A DNA stretch of 64,000 bases. It comes from Pseudomonadota bacterium. GTDB taxonomy: Bacteria; Pseudomonadota; Gammaproteobacteria; Burkholderiales; Rhodocyclaceae. The notes under the pieces were generated by a model. The model did not search any database, had not been told where the DNA came from, and saw nothing but the letters and a program-made list of their open reading frames with translations. The position numbers and the translations under genes were made by a program. The stretch is taken from the NCBI GenBank assembly GCA_018240785.1, contig JAFEFC010000031.1:211502-275501 (forward strand), read 5' to 3'. Shown one piece after another: positions 9,789 to 18,286 of this stretch; the stretch's first letter is position 1, and every line of letters begins with the position of its first letter.

Positions 9789-10921
9789 CGTGCGACGACC
9801 CACCGCCGCCCGTCCACCATGCGCTCGAACAGCCGCCACCCTCCCTCACGACTGCACAGCCCGTAGCGGAAGGGAATCTCGTCGCGCCCCGGCGTCAGGA
9901 AGCGAAGGTCCATGAAGTTCGCGCATCCGTTGCCGCCGGCACCATGCTCGGCGTGGTCCAGCACCGGGAACATCGCGAACCAGCGGTAGAAGGCGAAGTC
10001 TTCGGCGTTCCACACCGTCTGCGCCAGCGCTCGCGTCCCGCCGCGGCCGAAGCGTTCCCGCACCTCCCAGTGCGCCTGCGCCACCGGCAGGTAGGGCGCG
10101 GAAAAACGGCGGATGAAGTTGTCCTCGGCGCCGGCCACCAGCGCTTCGCTGCGCCGCGTGTTGATGTGCGCATAGTGGTAGCGTTCGCCGTCGAACACGA
10201 TCGCCGTCCAGTTGAAAGGCGAAGCCGGGCGCGGCGCGGCATCCACCTGCACCACCGGGAGGTGGTTGGCGGCTGCGTATGCGCGCGCCGCATCTATCGC
10301 CTCGGAACGCCCCAACCAGCCCACCCCCACCCAGCCGGCCAGCATCACCAGCGAGATCGCCGCCGGTACCCGGCTGCGCCGCCAGATCGCGCTCGCCACG
10401 AGACCTGCGACGATGATGCCGGTGAACACCAGGTCGATGATGAAGGTGGTGCCGATGCCGAAGCGCCGGTCCGAGAACGGCGCCAGGATCATGGTGCCGA
10501 ACTGGGTGATCAGGTCGCCAGCGATGTGGATCAGGATCGCGCTGCACACCACGAGGTAGAACGAGCGCCAGTTCGGCGCCCCGCCCGACTCCTGCTCCTG
10601 TCCGCCGCGCCCGCGATGTCGACCGAACGCCCGCGCCAGCAGCCAGGCGATCGCCAGACCCCACAGTGGCAGCAGCACGATGGAATGGGTGACGCCACGG
10701 TGCCCGCGCAGATAGGCGAGCTCCGACACCCAGCCGAGCACGAAATCGAGATCCGGAAAGGTCGCCGCCACGGTGCCGGCGACGACGAGCTGCCACACCG
10801 GCGGCACCTGCGCGGCGACGCCGGCAGGCGCTGCGCCACAACAAGGCGACGCCGCCACATTTCGACGCGCAAGCAGTCGTCCCACCAGGGCGCCGGAAAG
10901 GGCATGAGTCAGGGTATCCAC
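9785..10921 (-). CDS. YdjM/YbcI-family membrane-bound metal-dependent hydrolase-like protein (DUF457)
   Basis: 378 aa integral membrane protein. The start is taken as a GTG giving VDTLTHALSGALVGRLL, because members of this family begin M-D-x-x-T-H. The signature includes FPDLDFVLGW, HRGVTHSIVLLPLWG and HIAGDLITQFGTM, with His/Asp clusters between membrane helices that suggest a metal site. About five membrane helices are followed by a periplasmic-looking C-terminal domain. No good ribosome site precedes the GTG; a short upstream ORF (10909-11034) ends across it and could supply ribosomes. Coupled to the ScsD-like gene. The biochemical activity of the family is not established. Confidence 0.82.
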   Translation of the reverse strand: MDTLTHALSGALVGRLLARRNVAASPCCGAAPAGVAAQVPPVWQLVVAGTVAATFPDLDFVLGWVSELAYLRGHRGVTHSIVLLPLWGLAIAWLLARAFGRHRGRGGQEQESGGAPNWRSFYLVVCSAILIHIAGDLITQFGTMILAPFSDRRFGIGTTFIIDLVFTGIIVAGLVASAIWRRSRVPAAISLVMLAGWVGVGWLGRSEAIDAARAYAAANHLPVVQVDAAPRPASPFNWTAIVFDGERYHYAHINTRRSEALVAGAEDNFIRRFSAPYLPVAQAHWEVRERFGRGGTRALAQTVWNAEDFAFYRWFAMFPVLDHAEHGAGGNGCANFMDLRFLTPGRDEIPFRYGLCSREGGWRLFERMVDGRRWVVAR

Positions 10922-11034
10922 GGCGGGTTGGAGGAAAGGGGGATGACTTGGTTCCCGGCACGGCGCGGCAGGCCGGGCATGCGCCAGGCGCACTCGATCG
11001 GGCGCGGAGCGGCATAGGCACATGATTTACACAT
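10909..11034 (-). CDS. Possible small Cys-containing ORF upstream of the ydjM-like gene
   Basis: A 41-codon frame starting MCKSCAYAAPRPIECAWRMP, with Cys at 2, 5 and 15, whose TGA lies 13 bases inside the ydjM-like GTG start region. The codons have normal G/C third positions. The ribosome site is weak and I recognise no family. It may be a coupled leader for the next gene or chance; listed because it fills the gap and could explain initiation at the weak GTG. Confidence 0.25.
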   Translation of the reverse strand: MCKSCAYAAPRPIECAWRMPGLPRRAGNQVIPLSSNPPWIP

Positions 11035-11154
11035 GGCACCGAGCCCGTCGCCGTCGGGGCGGAGCAGCAGGGCTGCGCCGACAACGCCGCCAGCATCCAC
11101 GCGCGCTTGAAGAAGCGCTACTTCATCTGGCGCTGCGCCCGCAGCCCGCAGCCC

Positions 11155-11871
11155 TCAGGCCGGCCGGCAATACTGTTCGATCGCCCGCAGCGACACCGAA
11201 TACGAATGCCGCACCTGCTCCTCGTCATAGCGGTGCTCGCGGCCCACCGGGCAGGCATCACGTGCGACGCAGGTCGTGCGGCAGCGCGAATCCGGCTGCA
11301 GGCGGTAGCGGGCGCATTTGTCGAGCAGGAATTCGCCGTCCGCCATCGCCTGCGCCGGACAGGCGGCGACGCACGGCCGCCCGGCGCACGATGCGCACGG
11401 CGACGGCATCCGCAACGGCGCAGTCGGCGCCAGTTCGGTGTCGGCGAGCAAGGCAGCGCGGTAGCCGAACCACGAGCCCCACTGCGGCAGGATGCCGAGC
11501 TTGAACGGCGTCGGCTGATGCCAGCCGGCAAGCCGGCCGAGCGCCTGCAGGCCGACCGGCTTGTCGCCGGGATACAGCAGCGTGCAGCGATGCCCCGGGA
11601 ACTGCGCGGCAAACCACTGCATGACCGTGCGCACGCTGAAGTCATCGATCGGGTCTGCCGACTCGCTGCCCGCCGCCCGCAGTGCCGTCCACAGCGCGCG
11701 GCCGGCGTTGCCGATCAGGATGATCTGGCGGCAGGCATGCGCGGGTGCGAAGTCGCGTCGCAAGTCGGCAACAACCTGCGGCGGAAGGTCAGCAAGGTCG
11801 AGGACGGCATGCAGGTTCAACCCCGCCGCATCGAGCGCGGCGAAATCCGCGCTCAAAACCAGCACCCGCAC
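11155..11871 (-). CDS. Ferredoxin-like 4Fe-4S protein, QueG-C-terminus-like
   Basis: 238 aa. The C-terminal part has two cubane-type cysteine sets: CASCAGRPCVAACP and then C-x9-CRTTCVARDACP, arranged as in epoxyqueuosine reductase-like 4Fe-4S proteins. The N-terminal ~150 residues are a Rossmann-like region with LIGNAG and WGSWFGYRAALLADTEL, also QueG-like, but it lacks the cobalamin-binding half of true QueG (about 350 aa). The start is taken as the GTG at 11871, overlapping the previous small gene by 19 bases. Probably an electron-transfer or oxidoreductase protein of unknown substrate. Tandem with the 69-aa protein. Confidence 0.75.
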   Translation of the reverse strand: MRVLVLSADFAALDAAGLNLHAVLDLADLPPQVVADLRRDFAPAHACRQIILIGNAGRALWTALRAAGSESADPIDDFSVRTVMQWFAAQFPGHRCTLLYPGDKPVGLQALGRLAGWHQPTPFKLGILPQWGSWFGYRAALLADTELAPTAPLRMPSPCASCAGRPCVAACPAQAMADGEFLLDKCARYRLQPDSRCRTTCVARDACPVGREHRYDEEQVRHSYSVSLRAIEQYCRPA

Positions 11872-12062
11872 AGCCGGTGCGCGCCCGGTCGCAGCACCGC
11901 CTCGACGCGCGCGGCCTCGACCAGCATGAGCTCCTCGAGCGCGCGCAACTGGCCGGCGCAGTATGCGTCGTAGCGCCCGCCCTCGGCGGCGCGGATGAAA
12001 CCCGCCGCCGCGCGCTCGAACAGCGCTTCGGCCGCATCCGTGAGTGCCTCGCTCTGGTCCAT
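11853..12062 (-). CDS. Small conserved-looking protein, 69 aa, unknown function
   Basis: Starts MDQSEALTDAAEALFERAAA with a strong GGAGGA ribosome site six bases upstream, which is why it is called despite its length. It is mostly helical and amphipathic and ends in a Cys/Trp-containing tail (HRLCGCWF). Its stop lies inside the following Fe-S protein gene, so the two are probably translated together. It has no motif I can name and may be a partner or chaperone of the Fe-S protein. Confidence 0.6.
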   Translation of the reverse strand: MDQSEALTDAAEALFERAAAGFIRAAEGGRYDAYCAGQLRALEELMLVEAARVEAVLRPGAHRLCGCWF

Positions 12063-12273
12063 CGTGTCCTCCGGCTGCTGCGGTTGGTCGGTCGCTCTGC
12101 ACCGAGTGTACGACGACTGTCGCCCCCGGCGGGAACCACCTTCGACTGCCGCCCCGCGCCGGCGGCCGTCCGGGTCACGCGAACTGCATTCCTTGTGAGC
12201 TGGATCATGGCGGCACCCGAACCCGTCCGGCACAATGAAACGCCTTCATTCGACATGCATCGGAGCCCAGCTC

Positions 12274-12993
12274 ATGCCTCGCACATCGACTCTCCGGAAC
12301 TCGACTTTCCGAAACTCGACCTTCCGAAATGCCGCCGCCGTTGCCGTCCTGATCGGCAGTGCCGCCCTGCTGGCCGGCTGCGCCACCGAACAATCGCGCA
12401 CGCTGGAAGTGGCCAAGGTCGCCTCGGCCGGCACCACCTACAACGGGCCGCGCAGCCTCATCGCGGTGGGCAAGTTCGACAACCGCTCGAGCTTCATGCG
12501 CGGCATCTTCAGCGATGGTGTCGACCGGCTGGGCAGCCAGGCCAAGACGATCCTGATCACCCACCTGCAGCAGACCGGCCGCTTCAACGTGCTCGACCGC
12601 GACAACATGCAGGAGATCAGGCAGGAGGCGGCGCTCGCCAAGTCGGCACAGAACATCAAGGGCGCCAGCTACGTCATCACCGGCGACGTCACCGAGTTCG
12701 GCCGCAAGGAAACCGGCGACCGGCAGTTGTTCGGCCTCCTTGGCCGCGGCAAGTCGCAGGTCGCCTATGCCAAGGTCAACCTCAACGTGGTCAACGTCGA
12801 GACTTCGGAAGTCATCTACTCGACCCAGGGCGCCGGCGAGTACAGCCTCGACAACCGCGAGGTGATCGGCTTCGGCGGCACCGCCAGCTACGACTCCACG
12901 CTCAACGGCAAGGTGCTCGACCTCGCCATGCGCGAGGCGGTCAATCGCCTGGTCGAAGGCATCCAGTCCGGCGCCTGGCAGCCCGGCCGCTGA
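12274..12993 (+). CDS. CsgG/HfaB-family outer-membrane lipoprotein
   Basis: 239 aa. Start ATG at 12274 with CGGAGC upstream; an in-frame ATG 13 codons earlier has no ribosome site. The lipoprotein signal ends ALLAGC (Cys 36), preceded by an odd N-terminal extension of three STLRN/STFRN repeats. The body is the CsgG fold (LIAVGKFDNRSSFMRGIFSD, LGSQAKTILITHLQQTGRFN, ASYVITGDVTEFGRK). E. coli CsgG forms the curli secretion pore, but no curlin genes are present here. This copy heads the CsgG-DUF4810-DUF799 operon known from Neisseria and many proteobacteria, where it probably forms an envelope complex with the next two lipoproteins. Confidence 0.9.
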   Translation: MPRTSTLRNSTFRNSTFRNAAAVAVLIGSAALLAGCATEQSRTLEVAKVASAGTTYNGPRSLIAVGKFDNRSSFMRGIFSDGVDRLGSQAKTILITHLQQTGRFNVLDRDNMQEIRQEAALAKSAQNIKGASYVITGDVTEFGRKETGDRQLFGLLGRGKSQVAYAKVNLNVVNVETSEVIYSTQGAGEYSLDNREVIGFGGTASYDSTLNGKVLDLAMREAVNRLVEGIQSGAWQPGR

Positions 12994-13015
12994 ACGGATC
13001 GATGGGAAACCGACG

Positions 13016-13384
13016 GTGAAGCGCCTTTCCCTCGCCCGGTTCGCGGCCGGCCTTCCGCTCGCGGCCACCCTGCTCCTTGCCGGCTGCGCCACCGGGCCGC
13101 AGCCGCTGTATTACTGGGGCGACTACCAGCCCGCGCTGTATGGCCACTTCACCAAGGAGAAAGGGCCGCAGCAGCAGATCGCCGCCCTCGAGGCAGGCAT
13201 CGAGAAGGCGCGCGCCGCCGGCAAGCCGGTGCCGCCCGGCTACAACGCCCACCTCGGCCTGCTCTACGCCGAAGGCGAGCAGACGGACCAGATGCTGAAG
13301 TATTTCGAGGCCGAGAAGGCCCTTTACCCGGAAGGCGCAACCTACATGGACTTCCTGCTGGGCAAGTTCAAACGAGACAAATGA
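13016..13384 (+). CDS. DUF4810 lipoprotein
   Basis: 122 aa, GTG start preceded by GATGGGA. Lipoprotein signal LLLAGC (Cys 24), then the family pattern PLYYWGDYQPALYGHF and a short helical pair that may be TPR-like (HLGLLYAEGEQTDQMLKYFE). It is the middle gene of the CsgG-type operon, and its TGA overlaps the next ATG (ATGA). Function is unknown; the fixed association with CsgG-like and DUF799 proteins suggests one outer-membrane complex. Confidence 0.88.
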   Translation: MKRLSLARFAAGLPLAATLLLAGCATGPQPLYYWGDYQPALYGHFTKEKGPQQQIAALEAGIEKARAAGKPVPPGYNAHLGLLYAEGEQTDQMLKYFEAEKALYPEGATYMDFLLGKFKRDK

Positions 13385-14088
13385 AGCGCTCGACGATGCG
13401 AAACCCGATCCTCAAGGCCCGCCTCCCCTGGGCTGCCCTTGCCGCCACGGCCGCCGCCCTTCTCGCCACCGGCTGCGCCGCACCCGGCCCTTCCTACGAT
13501 TACAGCGCCTTCAGGCAGAGCCGGCCGGCGTCCATCCTCGTGCTGCCGCCGCTCAACAGCTCGCCGGACGTGGGCGCCACCTACAGCATGCTGTCGCAGG
13601 TCACCCTGCCGCTGGCGGAATCGGGCTACTACGTGCTTCCGGTCAGCCTGGTGGACGAGACTTTCCACCAGAACGGGCTGCACAACCCGGCCGAGATGCA
13701 CGACGTGAAGTTGCAAAAGCTGCGCGAGATCTTCGGCGCCGATGCCGCGTTGTACATCGACATCAAGCAGTACGGCACCACCTATGCGGTGTTCGCGAGC
13801 GAGAGCCGCGTCACCGCCGAGGCCAGGCTGATCGACCTGCGCTCGGAGCAGTTGCTGTGGCAGGGCTCCGCCACCGCCTCCAGCGCCGAAGGCCGCAACT
13901 CCAGTGGCGGCCTGGTCGGCCTGCTGTTGCAGGCGGTGGTGAGCCAGATCGTGGAGAGCGTCACCAACCAGTCTCACCCGGTCGCCGGCATCACCAGCAA
14001 CCGCCTGCTGGCCGCCGGCCGCCCCAACGGCATGCTGTACGGCCCGCGCTCGCCCAACTACCAGAAGGACGGCAACGCGCAACAGTGA
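13381..14088 (+). CDS. DUF799 / GNA1162-family lipoprotein
   Basis: 235 aa. Signal with lipobox LLATGC (Cys 32), then the GNA1162-type domain, an alpha/beta fold related to TolB N-terminal regions (RPASILVLPPLNSSPDVG, VLPVSLVDETFHQNGL, ALYIDIKQYGTTYAVF). Orthologues include the Neisseria surface lipoprotein GNA1162. Translationally coupled to the DUF4810 gene; last gene of the operon and convergent with alkA. Likely the third part of a CsgG-like envelope complex; transport or assembly role unproven. Confidence 0.9.
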   Translation: MKRSTMRNPILKARLPWAALAATAAALLATGCAAPGPSYDYSAFRQSRPASILVLPPLNSSPDVGATYSMLSQVTLPLAESGYYVLPVSLVDETFHQNGLHNPAEMHDVKLQKLREIFGADAALYIDIKQYGTTYAVFASESRVTAEARLIDLRSEQLLWQGSATASSAEGRNSSGGLVGLLLQAVVSQIVESVTNQSHPVAGITSNRLLAAGRPNGMLYGPRSPNYQKDGNAQQ

Positions 14089-14115
14089 TTCACCGTGGCG
14101 GCGGACGAGCGCCCG

Positions 14116-15066
14116 TCACGGCGCAGCCGCCGCCCCCGCCGCCCACAGGTGCGCGGCGACCAGCGCGCGCCAGGGCGAGAACTGGGCCAGCCAGGTACGC
14201 GCATCGGTCTCGCTGAGCCTGGCCTCGACGCCGAGCAAGGCCTGCAGCCCGCGCCGCACCGCGGCATCGCCGTGCAGCGAGCCGTCCATCCAGCCGAAGC
14301 CGCGCAGCAGCGTGTAATCGACTGTCCATGGACCGATGCCGCGCACCACCAGCAAGCGGTGGCGGATCTCGTCGACAGGGGGCTCCTGCAACCAGGCGTC
14401 GAGCGGCAGGCCGCCGTCGGCAGCAAGGCGCGCCACGGTGAGCAGGGTGTTCGCCTTGGCGGTGGAGAAACCCGCCTGACGCAAGGTCTCCACCGATATC
14501 GCCGCAACCCGGCCCGCGTCCGGATAGCACATCAGGCCGCAGGCGTGGCGCACGCCCGCCGCCAGGATCAGCTTGCGCCGCAAGGACACCGCCGCGCCCA
14601 GGCTGATCTGCTGACCGGTGACGGCCCAGGTCAGCGCCTCGAACGGCGTCGCCGCCACCGGCACGCGCAGGCCGGCCTGGCGCATGATCAGGGCGCCGAT
14701 CTGCGGATGGCCGCGATGCTGCCGCTCGAAGGTGTGGACATCCTGCGCCAGCCCCAGCATGCGACGCACCATGGCGCCGAAGCGGCCGTCGTGCACCGCG
14801 CCACCGGTATCATCGACCGCCATCGACGCCTCCACCCGGTCCGCCAGGAAACGCACCTGCAGGTACGCGGGCGCGCCGTTCCACATCATCCCCTTGCGCA
14901 GCAAGGCTTCGCCTTCCGGCTCGACGACGGATTCGGCGATCTCCTGCACATCGCGGCGATGAAAGACGAGGATTTCGCGACGCCGGAAAGTGGCGGGCAA
15001 GTCCATCGCACTGGACAACACGCCATTCCTTGCGCTCCGCTCACCGGACAGGACGTCAACCGCCAT
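14116..15066 (-). CDS. alkA: DNA-3-methyladenine glycosylase II (AlkA-like, HhH-GPD)
   Basis: Base-excision repair enzyme removing alkylated purines. 316 aa. The helix-hairpin-helix is LLVVRGIGPWTVDYTLLRG, followed by the catalytic Asp in SLHGDAAVRR about 20 residues on, as in E. coli AlkA (Asp 238). The N-terminal AlkA_N-like domain is present (VFHRRDVQEIAESVV). Start ATG at 15066 has GGAGGA ten bases upstream; an out-of-frame ATG lies closer. There is no Ada domain, so it is a stand-alone glycosylase. Convergent with the lipoprotein operon. Confidence 0.9.
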   Translation of the reverse strand: MAVDVLSGERSARNGVLSSAMDLPATFRRREILVFHRRDVQEIAESVVEPEGEALLRKGMMWNGAPAYLQVRFLADRVEASMAVDDTGGAVHDGRFGAMVRRMLGLAQDVHTFERQHRGHPQIGALIMRQAGLRVPVAATPFEALTWAVTGQQISLGAAVSLRRKLILAAGVRHACGLMCYPDAGRVAAISVETLRQAGFSTAKANTLLTVARLAADGGLPLDAWLQEPPVDEIRHRLLVVRGIGPWTVDYTLLRGFGWMDGSLHGDAAVRRGLQALLGVEARLSETDARTWLAQFSPWRALVAAHLWAAGAAAAP

Positions 15067-15127
15067 CGCATGTTCCTCCGTCTAGCAAGGCCCCGAGCCT
15101 ACCCCGCATATCGGGATGCTTCCTTCC

Positions 15128-16126
15128 CTACTGCGCGACCACCCTGATCAGGCCGAATCCGGCGAGCAGCAAGTAGGCCCACAGGATCAGTGCCAGCGCC
15201 CAGACCTTCAGCCCCGCGGCACGGACATCGGCCACGCGGGTGACCATGCCGAGCGCCACCAGGCCGACTGCCAGCAGCGCATCGGCCAGCAGCGCGCCCG
15301 ACTGGCGCCAGGAGGCCGGCACCGCACCGCCGAGGTTGAGCGCCAGCAGGCCCAGGAAAACCCAGAGAAATACCGGCACTCGCACCCGTGCGCCAGCCAC
15401 GGACGGGACGCGCTCGCCCTGCAGCGCGATCCAGAGCATGGCCGGTGCCAGCAGCATCACGCGCAGCATCTTTTCCACCAGTGCGGTGCTTGCCGCATCG
15501 GGCCCCACCATGGTCGCGGCCGCGACCACATGCCCGAGCTCATGCACGGTGAGCCCGATCCACATGCCGAACCGCGCATCGGACAACCCGGTCAACGGCA
15601 GCAGCAGCGGCATCAGATACATCGCCAGCGTACCGCAGATCACCACCGCCGCCACCGCCGAGGCCACCTGCCGCGCCCGCGCGCTGAGCACGCCATCGGC
15701 CGCAGCCACCGCGGCAGCGCCGCAGATGGCGCTGCCGGCCCCGATCAGCAGCGCCAGCGTGGGGTCCAGCCCCAGCCGGCGTCCCAGCAGGCGCGCCAGC
15801 AGCAGTGTCGAGGAAACCATCGCCAGCGCCAGCAGCACACCTTGCCAGCCCACCAGGGAGAGGTCGGAAAAGCCCAGCTTGAGCCCGTACAAGGCAATGC
15901 CGGCGCGCATCAGCGTGCCCCGCGCCAACGTGAGCCCGGCGGCGCCCGATTTCGCCAGGGCCGGCCACAGGTTACCCGCCACCATGCCGAGCACGATGGC
16001 CAGCGGCAGCCAGCCCAGGCCATGACTGGAAAAGACATCAAGGGACGCAAGCCGGGCGGACAGTGCCGCCAGCACGATGCAGATCAGCACGCCATGGCGC
16101 AGGTCCGGACGCAGGAAAGCGTTCAT
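15128..16126 (-). CDS. yeiH: YeiH-family putative sulfate exporter (UPF0324)
   Basis: 332 aa, about ten membrane helices. Family hallmarks are the near-N-terminal GLGWLPLAIVLGMVAGN, ALYGLKLGF, GAGSAICGAAAVAA and TVHELGHVVAAATMVG. Proposed inner-membrane anion (sulfate or sulfite) exporter. Divergent from a LysR regulator with a LysR-type box between, the same pairing as YeiH-YeiE in enterobacteria. Transport substrate is an inference from family annotation. Confidence 0.88.
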   Translation of the reverse strand: MNAFLRPDLRHGVLICIVLAALSARLASLDVFSSHGLGWLPLAIVLGMVAGNLWPALAKSGAAGLTLARGTLMRAGIALYGLKLGFSDLSLVGWQGVLLALAMVSSTLLLARLLGRRLGLDPTLALLIGAGSAICGAAAVAAADGVLSARARQVASAVAAVVICGTLAMYLMPLLLPLTGLSDARFGMWIGLTVHELGHVVAAATMVGPDAASTALVEKMLRVMLLAPAMLWIALQGERVPSVAGARVRVPVFLWVFLGLLALNLGGAVPASWRQSGALLADALLAVGLVALGMVTRVADVRAAGLKVWALALILWAYLLLAGFGLIRVVAQ

Positions 16127-16145
16127 ATTCTTCTTTCAACATATC

Positions 16146-16166
16146 GTTATTTCGAATGGTCATAAC
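16146..16166. promoter_or_regulatory. LysR-type T-N11-A operator in the yeiH-lysR intergenic region
   Basis: GTTAT (16146-16150) and ATAAC (16162-16166) form a perfect dyad with exactly 11 bases between the inner T and A, the LysR-family consensus T-N11-A. It lies in an A+T-rich 105-base divergent region, 20 bases from the yeiH start, so it would control both genes. Binding is inferred. Confidence 0.65.
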
Positions 16167-16231
16167 AATAAGGGAGCGACTAGAATTCATCCAGGCAATG
16201 GAAGTTAATCGAGCATTCCCTGGAGTTATGC

Positions 16232-17137
16232 ATGAACCTGCACCTGCTCAGGGTTTTCGTGCGCGTGGTCGAAGCGAACAGCTTTTCGCGCGCGGCCGAC
16301 ATCCTCGGCATCAGCCAGCCGGCTGCATCCAAGGCGGTCCGCGAGCTGGAGACCCAGCTCGATACCGTCCTGCTCGAACGGCGCGGGCGCTTCTTCGAAC
16401 CGACCGAAGCCGGTGCGGTGCTGCTGGAGTACGGTCGTAGCCTGTTCGCGCTCGAGCGTGAGGCCGACGAGGCCCTGCGCGCATTCAACGGTCTGGCCCG
16501 CGGCCGGCTGCGCATCGGTGCCAGCACCACGATCGCAAGCTACTGGCTGCCGGACGTCCTGCGCCGCTTCCACGCGCGGCATCCTGCCGTGGCACTGCAG
16601 GTCGTGGCCGCCAATACCGGTGCGATCACCCGGCAATTGCTCGATTTCAAGGTGGATGTCGCCCTCGTCGAAGGTGAAGTCGACGACGCGCGCGTGCAGA
16701 TCCGCCCGTGGCGCAGCGAAGAGATGATCCTGATCTCGCCGCGCGAATCCGCGCCGGGCGTCGATGCCGGGCCGGACACCTTCGGCCATGGCCGGACCTG
16801 GATCATGCGCGAACGTGGATCGGGCAGCCGGGCCGCCACCGATGCGCTGCTCGCCAGGCTGCGCATCGCGCCTGCGGACGTGATCGAAGTCGGCAGCAAC
16901 GAGGCGATCGTGCAGGCGGTGGCGGCCGGCATCGGGCTGGGAATGGTGCCGAAGATCTGCGCGCGCGACCCGCTCGCGCTCGGCCGCCTCTGCAGCCACG
17001 TTCCCGCCTCGGGGCGCGTCCAGCGCCAGCTATACCGCCTGCGCCTGCCTCACCGTCCGGTCAGTCCCGCCGCACTGGCCTTCGAGGCGATGCTGGCCAC
17101 ACCAGAGCATGTTGCAGGCGTCGACCAGGATCGATAG
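16232..17137 (+). CDS. LysR-family transcriptional regulator (CysB/YeiE-like)
   Basis: 301 aa. N-terminal winged HTH (VVEANSFSRAADILGISQPAASKAVREL, given here as its two parts VVEANSFSRAADILG and ISQPAASKAVREL) followed by the periplasmic-binding-like effector domain (RLRIGASTTIASYWLPDVL). Divergent from yeiH across a T-N11-A site, so it most likely controls that exporter and itself. The ribosome site is CTGGAG before the ATG. The effector is unknown; a sulfur compound is plausible by analogy with YeiE and CysB. Confidence 0.9.
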   Translation: MNLHLLRVFVRVVEANSFSRAADILGISQPAASKAVRELETQLDTVLLERRGRFFEPTEAGAVLLEYGRSLFALEREADEALRAFNGLARGRLRIGASTTIASYWLPDVLRRFHARHPAVALQVVAANTGAITRQLLDFKVDVALVEGEVDDARVQIRPWRSEEMILISPRESAPGVDAGPDTFGHGRTWIMRERGSGSRAATDALLARLRIAPADVIEVGSNEAIVQAVAAGIGLGMVPKICARDPLALGRLCSHVPASGRVQRQLYRLRLPHRPVSPAALAFEAMLATPEHVAGVDQDR

Positions 17138-17140
17138 CAC

Positions 17141-17159
17141 GGCGGGCGTCGCACCCGCC
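17141..17159. terminator. Putative hairpin between convergent lysR and ybaK genes
   Basis: GGCGGG / CCCGCC stem with a 7-base loop directly after the lysR stop, between convergent genes. There is no T tract, so a terminator role is uncertain. Confidence 0.35.
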
Positions 17160-17164
17160 GCGCG

Positions 17165-17653
17165 TCAAGCCTCCTGCCGGATGTCGGCCCAGGCCGCGCC
17201 GGTGAGCGCAGACAACTGCGACGGCGTGAGCGGAAAGACCGAGAACGGCGTTCCCGCCGCCGCCCAGATGCGATCGAAGCGCTGCAGGTCGGCATCGAGC
17301 AGCAGCCTCACCGGCCCGGCGTGCCCCAGCGGCGACACGCCGCCGATGGCGTAGCCGGTCGCCTCGCGCACGAAATCGGCATCGGCCCGCCCCAGCTTCT
17401 CGCCCACCAGGCGCGCCACCTTGTCCTCGGACACCCGGTTGTCCCCCGAGGCGACGACCACCACCGCACCGCCGCTTTGCTTGGCACGAAACACCACCGA
17501 CTTGGCGATCTCCGCCACCGTGCAGCCGATGGCCGCCGCCGCTTCGGCGCTGGTGCGCGTCGGCTGCTCGAACTCGACGACCTGGGTGTCGATGCCGGCC
17601 TCGGCGAGGAGGCGCTGGGTGCGGAGGGCGGTGGGGTGCTGGGCGGGCTTCAT
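17165..17653 (-). CDS. YbaK/EbsC-family aminoacyl-tRNA deacylase
   Basis: 162 aa single-domain editing protein related to YbaK, ProX and the insertion domain of prolyl-tRNA synthetase. It hydrolyses mischarged tRNAs in trans. Typical features: SAEAAAAIGCTVAEIAKSVV, the catalytic-lysine region KSVVFRAKQSGGAVVVVASG, and the family GGVSPLGH loop. The exact specificity (Cys-tRNAPro, Ala-tRNAPro or other) cannot be read from the sequence. Monocistronic, convergent with the LysR gene. Confidence 0.9.
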   Translation of the reverse strand: MKPAQHPTALRTQRLLAEAGIDTQVVEFEQPTRTSAEAAAAIGCTVAEIAKSVVFRAKQSGGAVVVVASGDNRVSEDKVARLVGEKLGRADADFVREATGYAIGGVSPLGHAGPVRLLLDADLQRFDRIWAAAGTPFSVFPLTPSQLSALTGAAWADIRQEA

Positions 17654-18286
17654 GATGACGAAAGGCCGGCGGCCATCCTCATTTGTCGTTGCGGAAGAGC
17701 CGGGATGCTACCAGCTTGGCCATGGGGGTCTCCATAGCGGATGCCAGTGCGTCCGCGAGCGCCGCAGAACTTACCGCAGGGCGATGCGCTGCATTGATCG
17801 CGCAGGCGAATCACTGTCGCGCAACGGCGACCCTAAGTGATTGTATTTTGTGCTAAACTGCGAAAATTCTCGTCGATCGAGCGTCGCATGACCCTGCCTG
17901 CCCACCGCCGCTTCGCCTCCTGCCGCGCACCGCTGCGCGCGGGTGGACGCGTGCGCGCGCGCAGCATGATGTCGCCGCTGCGCGACCTCGCGACCCAGCT
18001 CGCATTCAAGGTCACAGGGTCTCCCGCCGTGCTTTCCCAGGCCGTGCGGGGACTTCACCGGGGCTGAGCCCCACCCCCGCACGGCACCTTGCCCGGGACG
18101 CGCACACCGCGCCTCCCGTTCAACGTGCAGCCGCTGCGGGCCATGGTCCATAACCCCCGCTCATCGACCGCCAGCGCGGTCCGGCCCCGGTCCATCAGGG
18201 CCACCCGGCCATCGGCATTTCCCCGCAGGGCTGCATCCAAAGCGCCGCGCTCCATGCGCGGCGGTGCAATGCACGAGGGTGAAGCC
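17654..18286. other. 633-base region without a supported gene; promoter of the solenoid operon
   Basis: It contains an A+T-rich patch at about 17838-17875 with an extended -10-like TGCTAAACT, a plausible promoter reading right. A 59-codon frame from 17888 on the plus strand and a 66-codon frame from 18252 on the minus strand are open with G/C-rich third positions, but neither has a ribosome site or a recognisable motif, so I do not call them. The long untranslated leader before 18287 is unusual for this window. Confidence 0.4.

Noticed and set aside
12274-14088. Curli secretion operon
   Set aside because: Only the CsgG-like protein is present, followed by DUF4810 and DUF799; no CsgA, B, E or F homologues.
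17888-18067. 59-codon frame MTLPAHRRFASCRAP in the leader of the solenoid operon
   Set aside because: No ribosome site or family; G/C-rich third positions alone are expected by chance in this genome.
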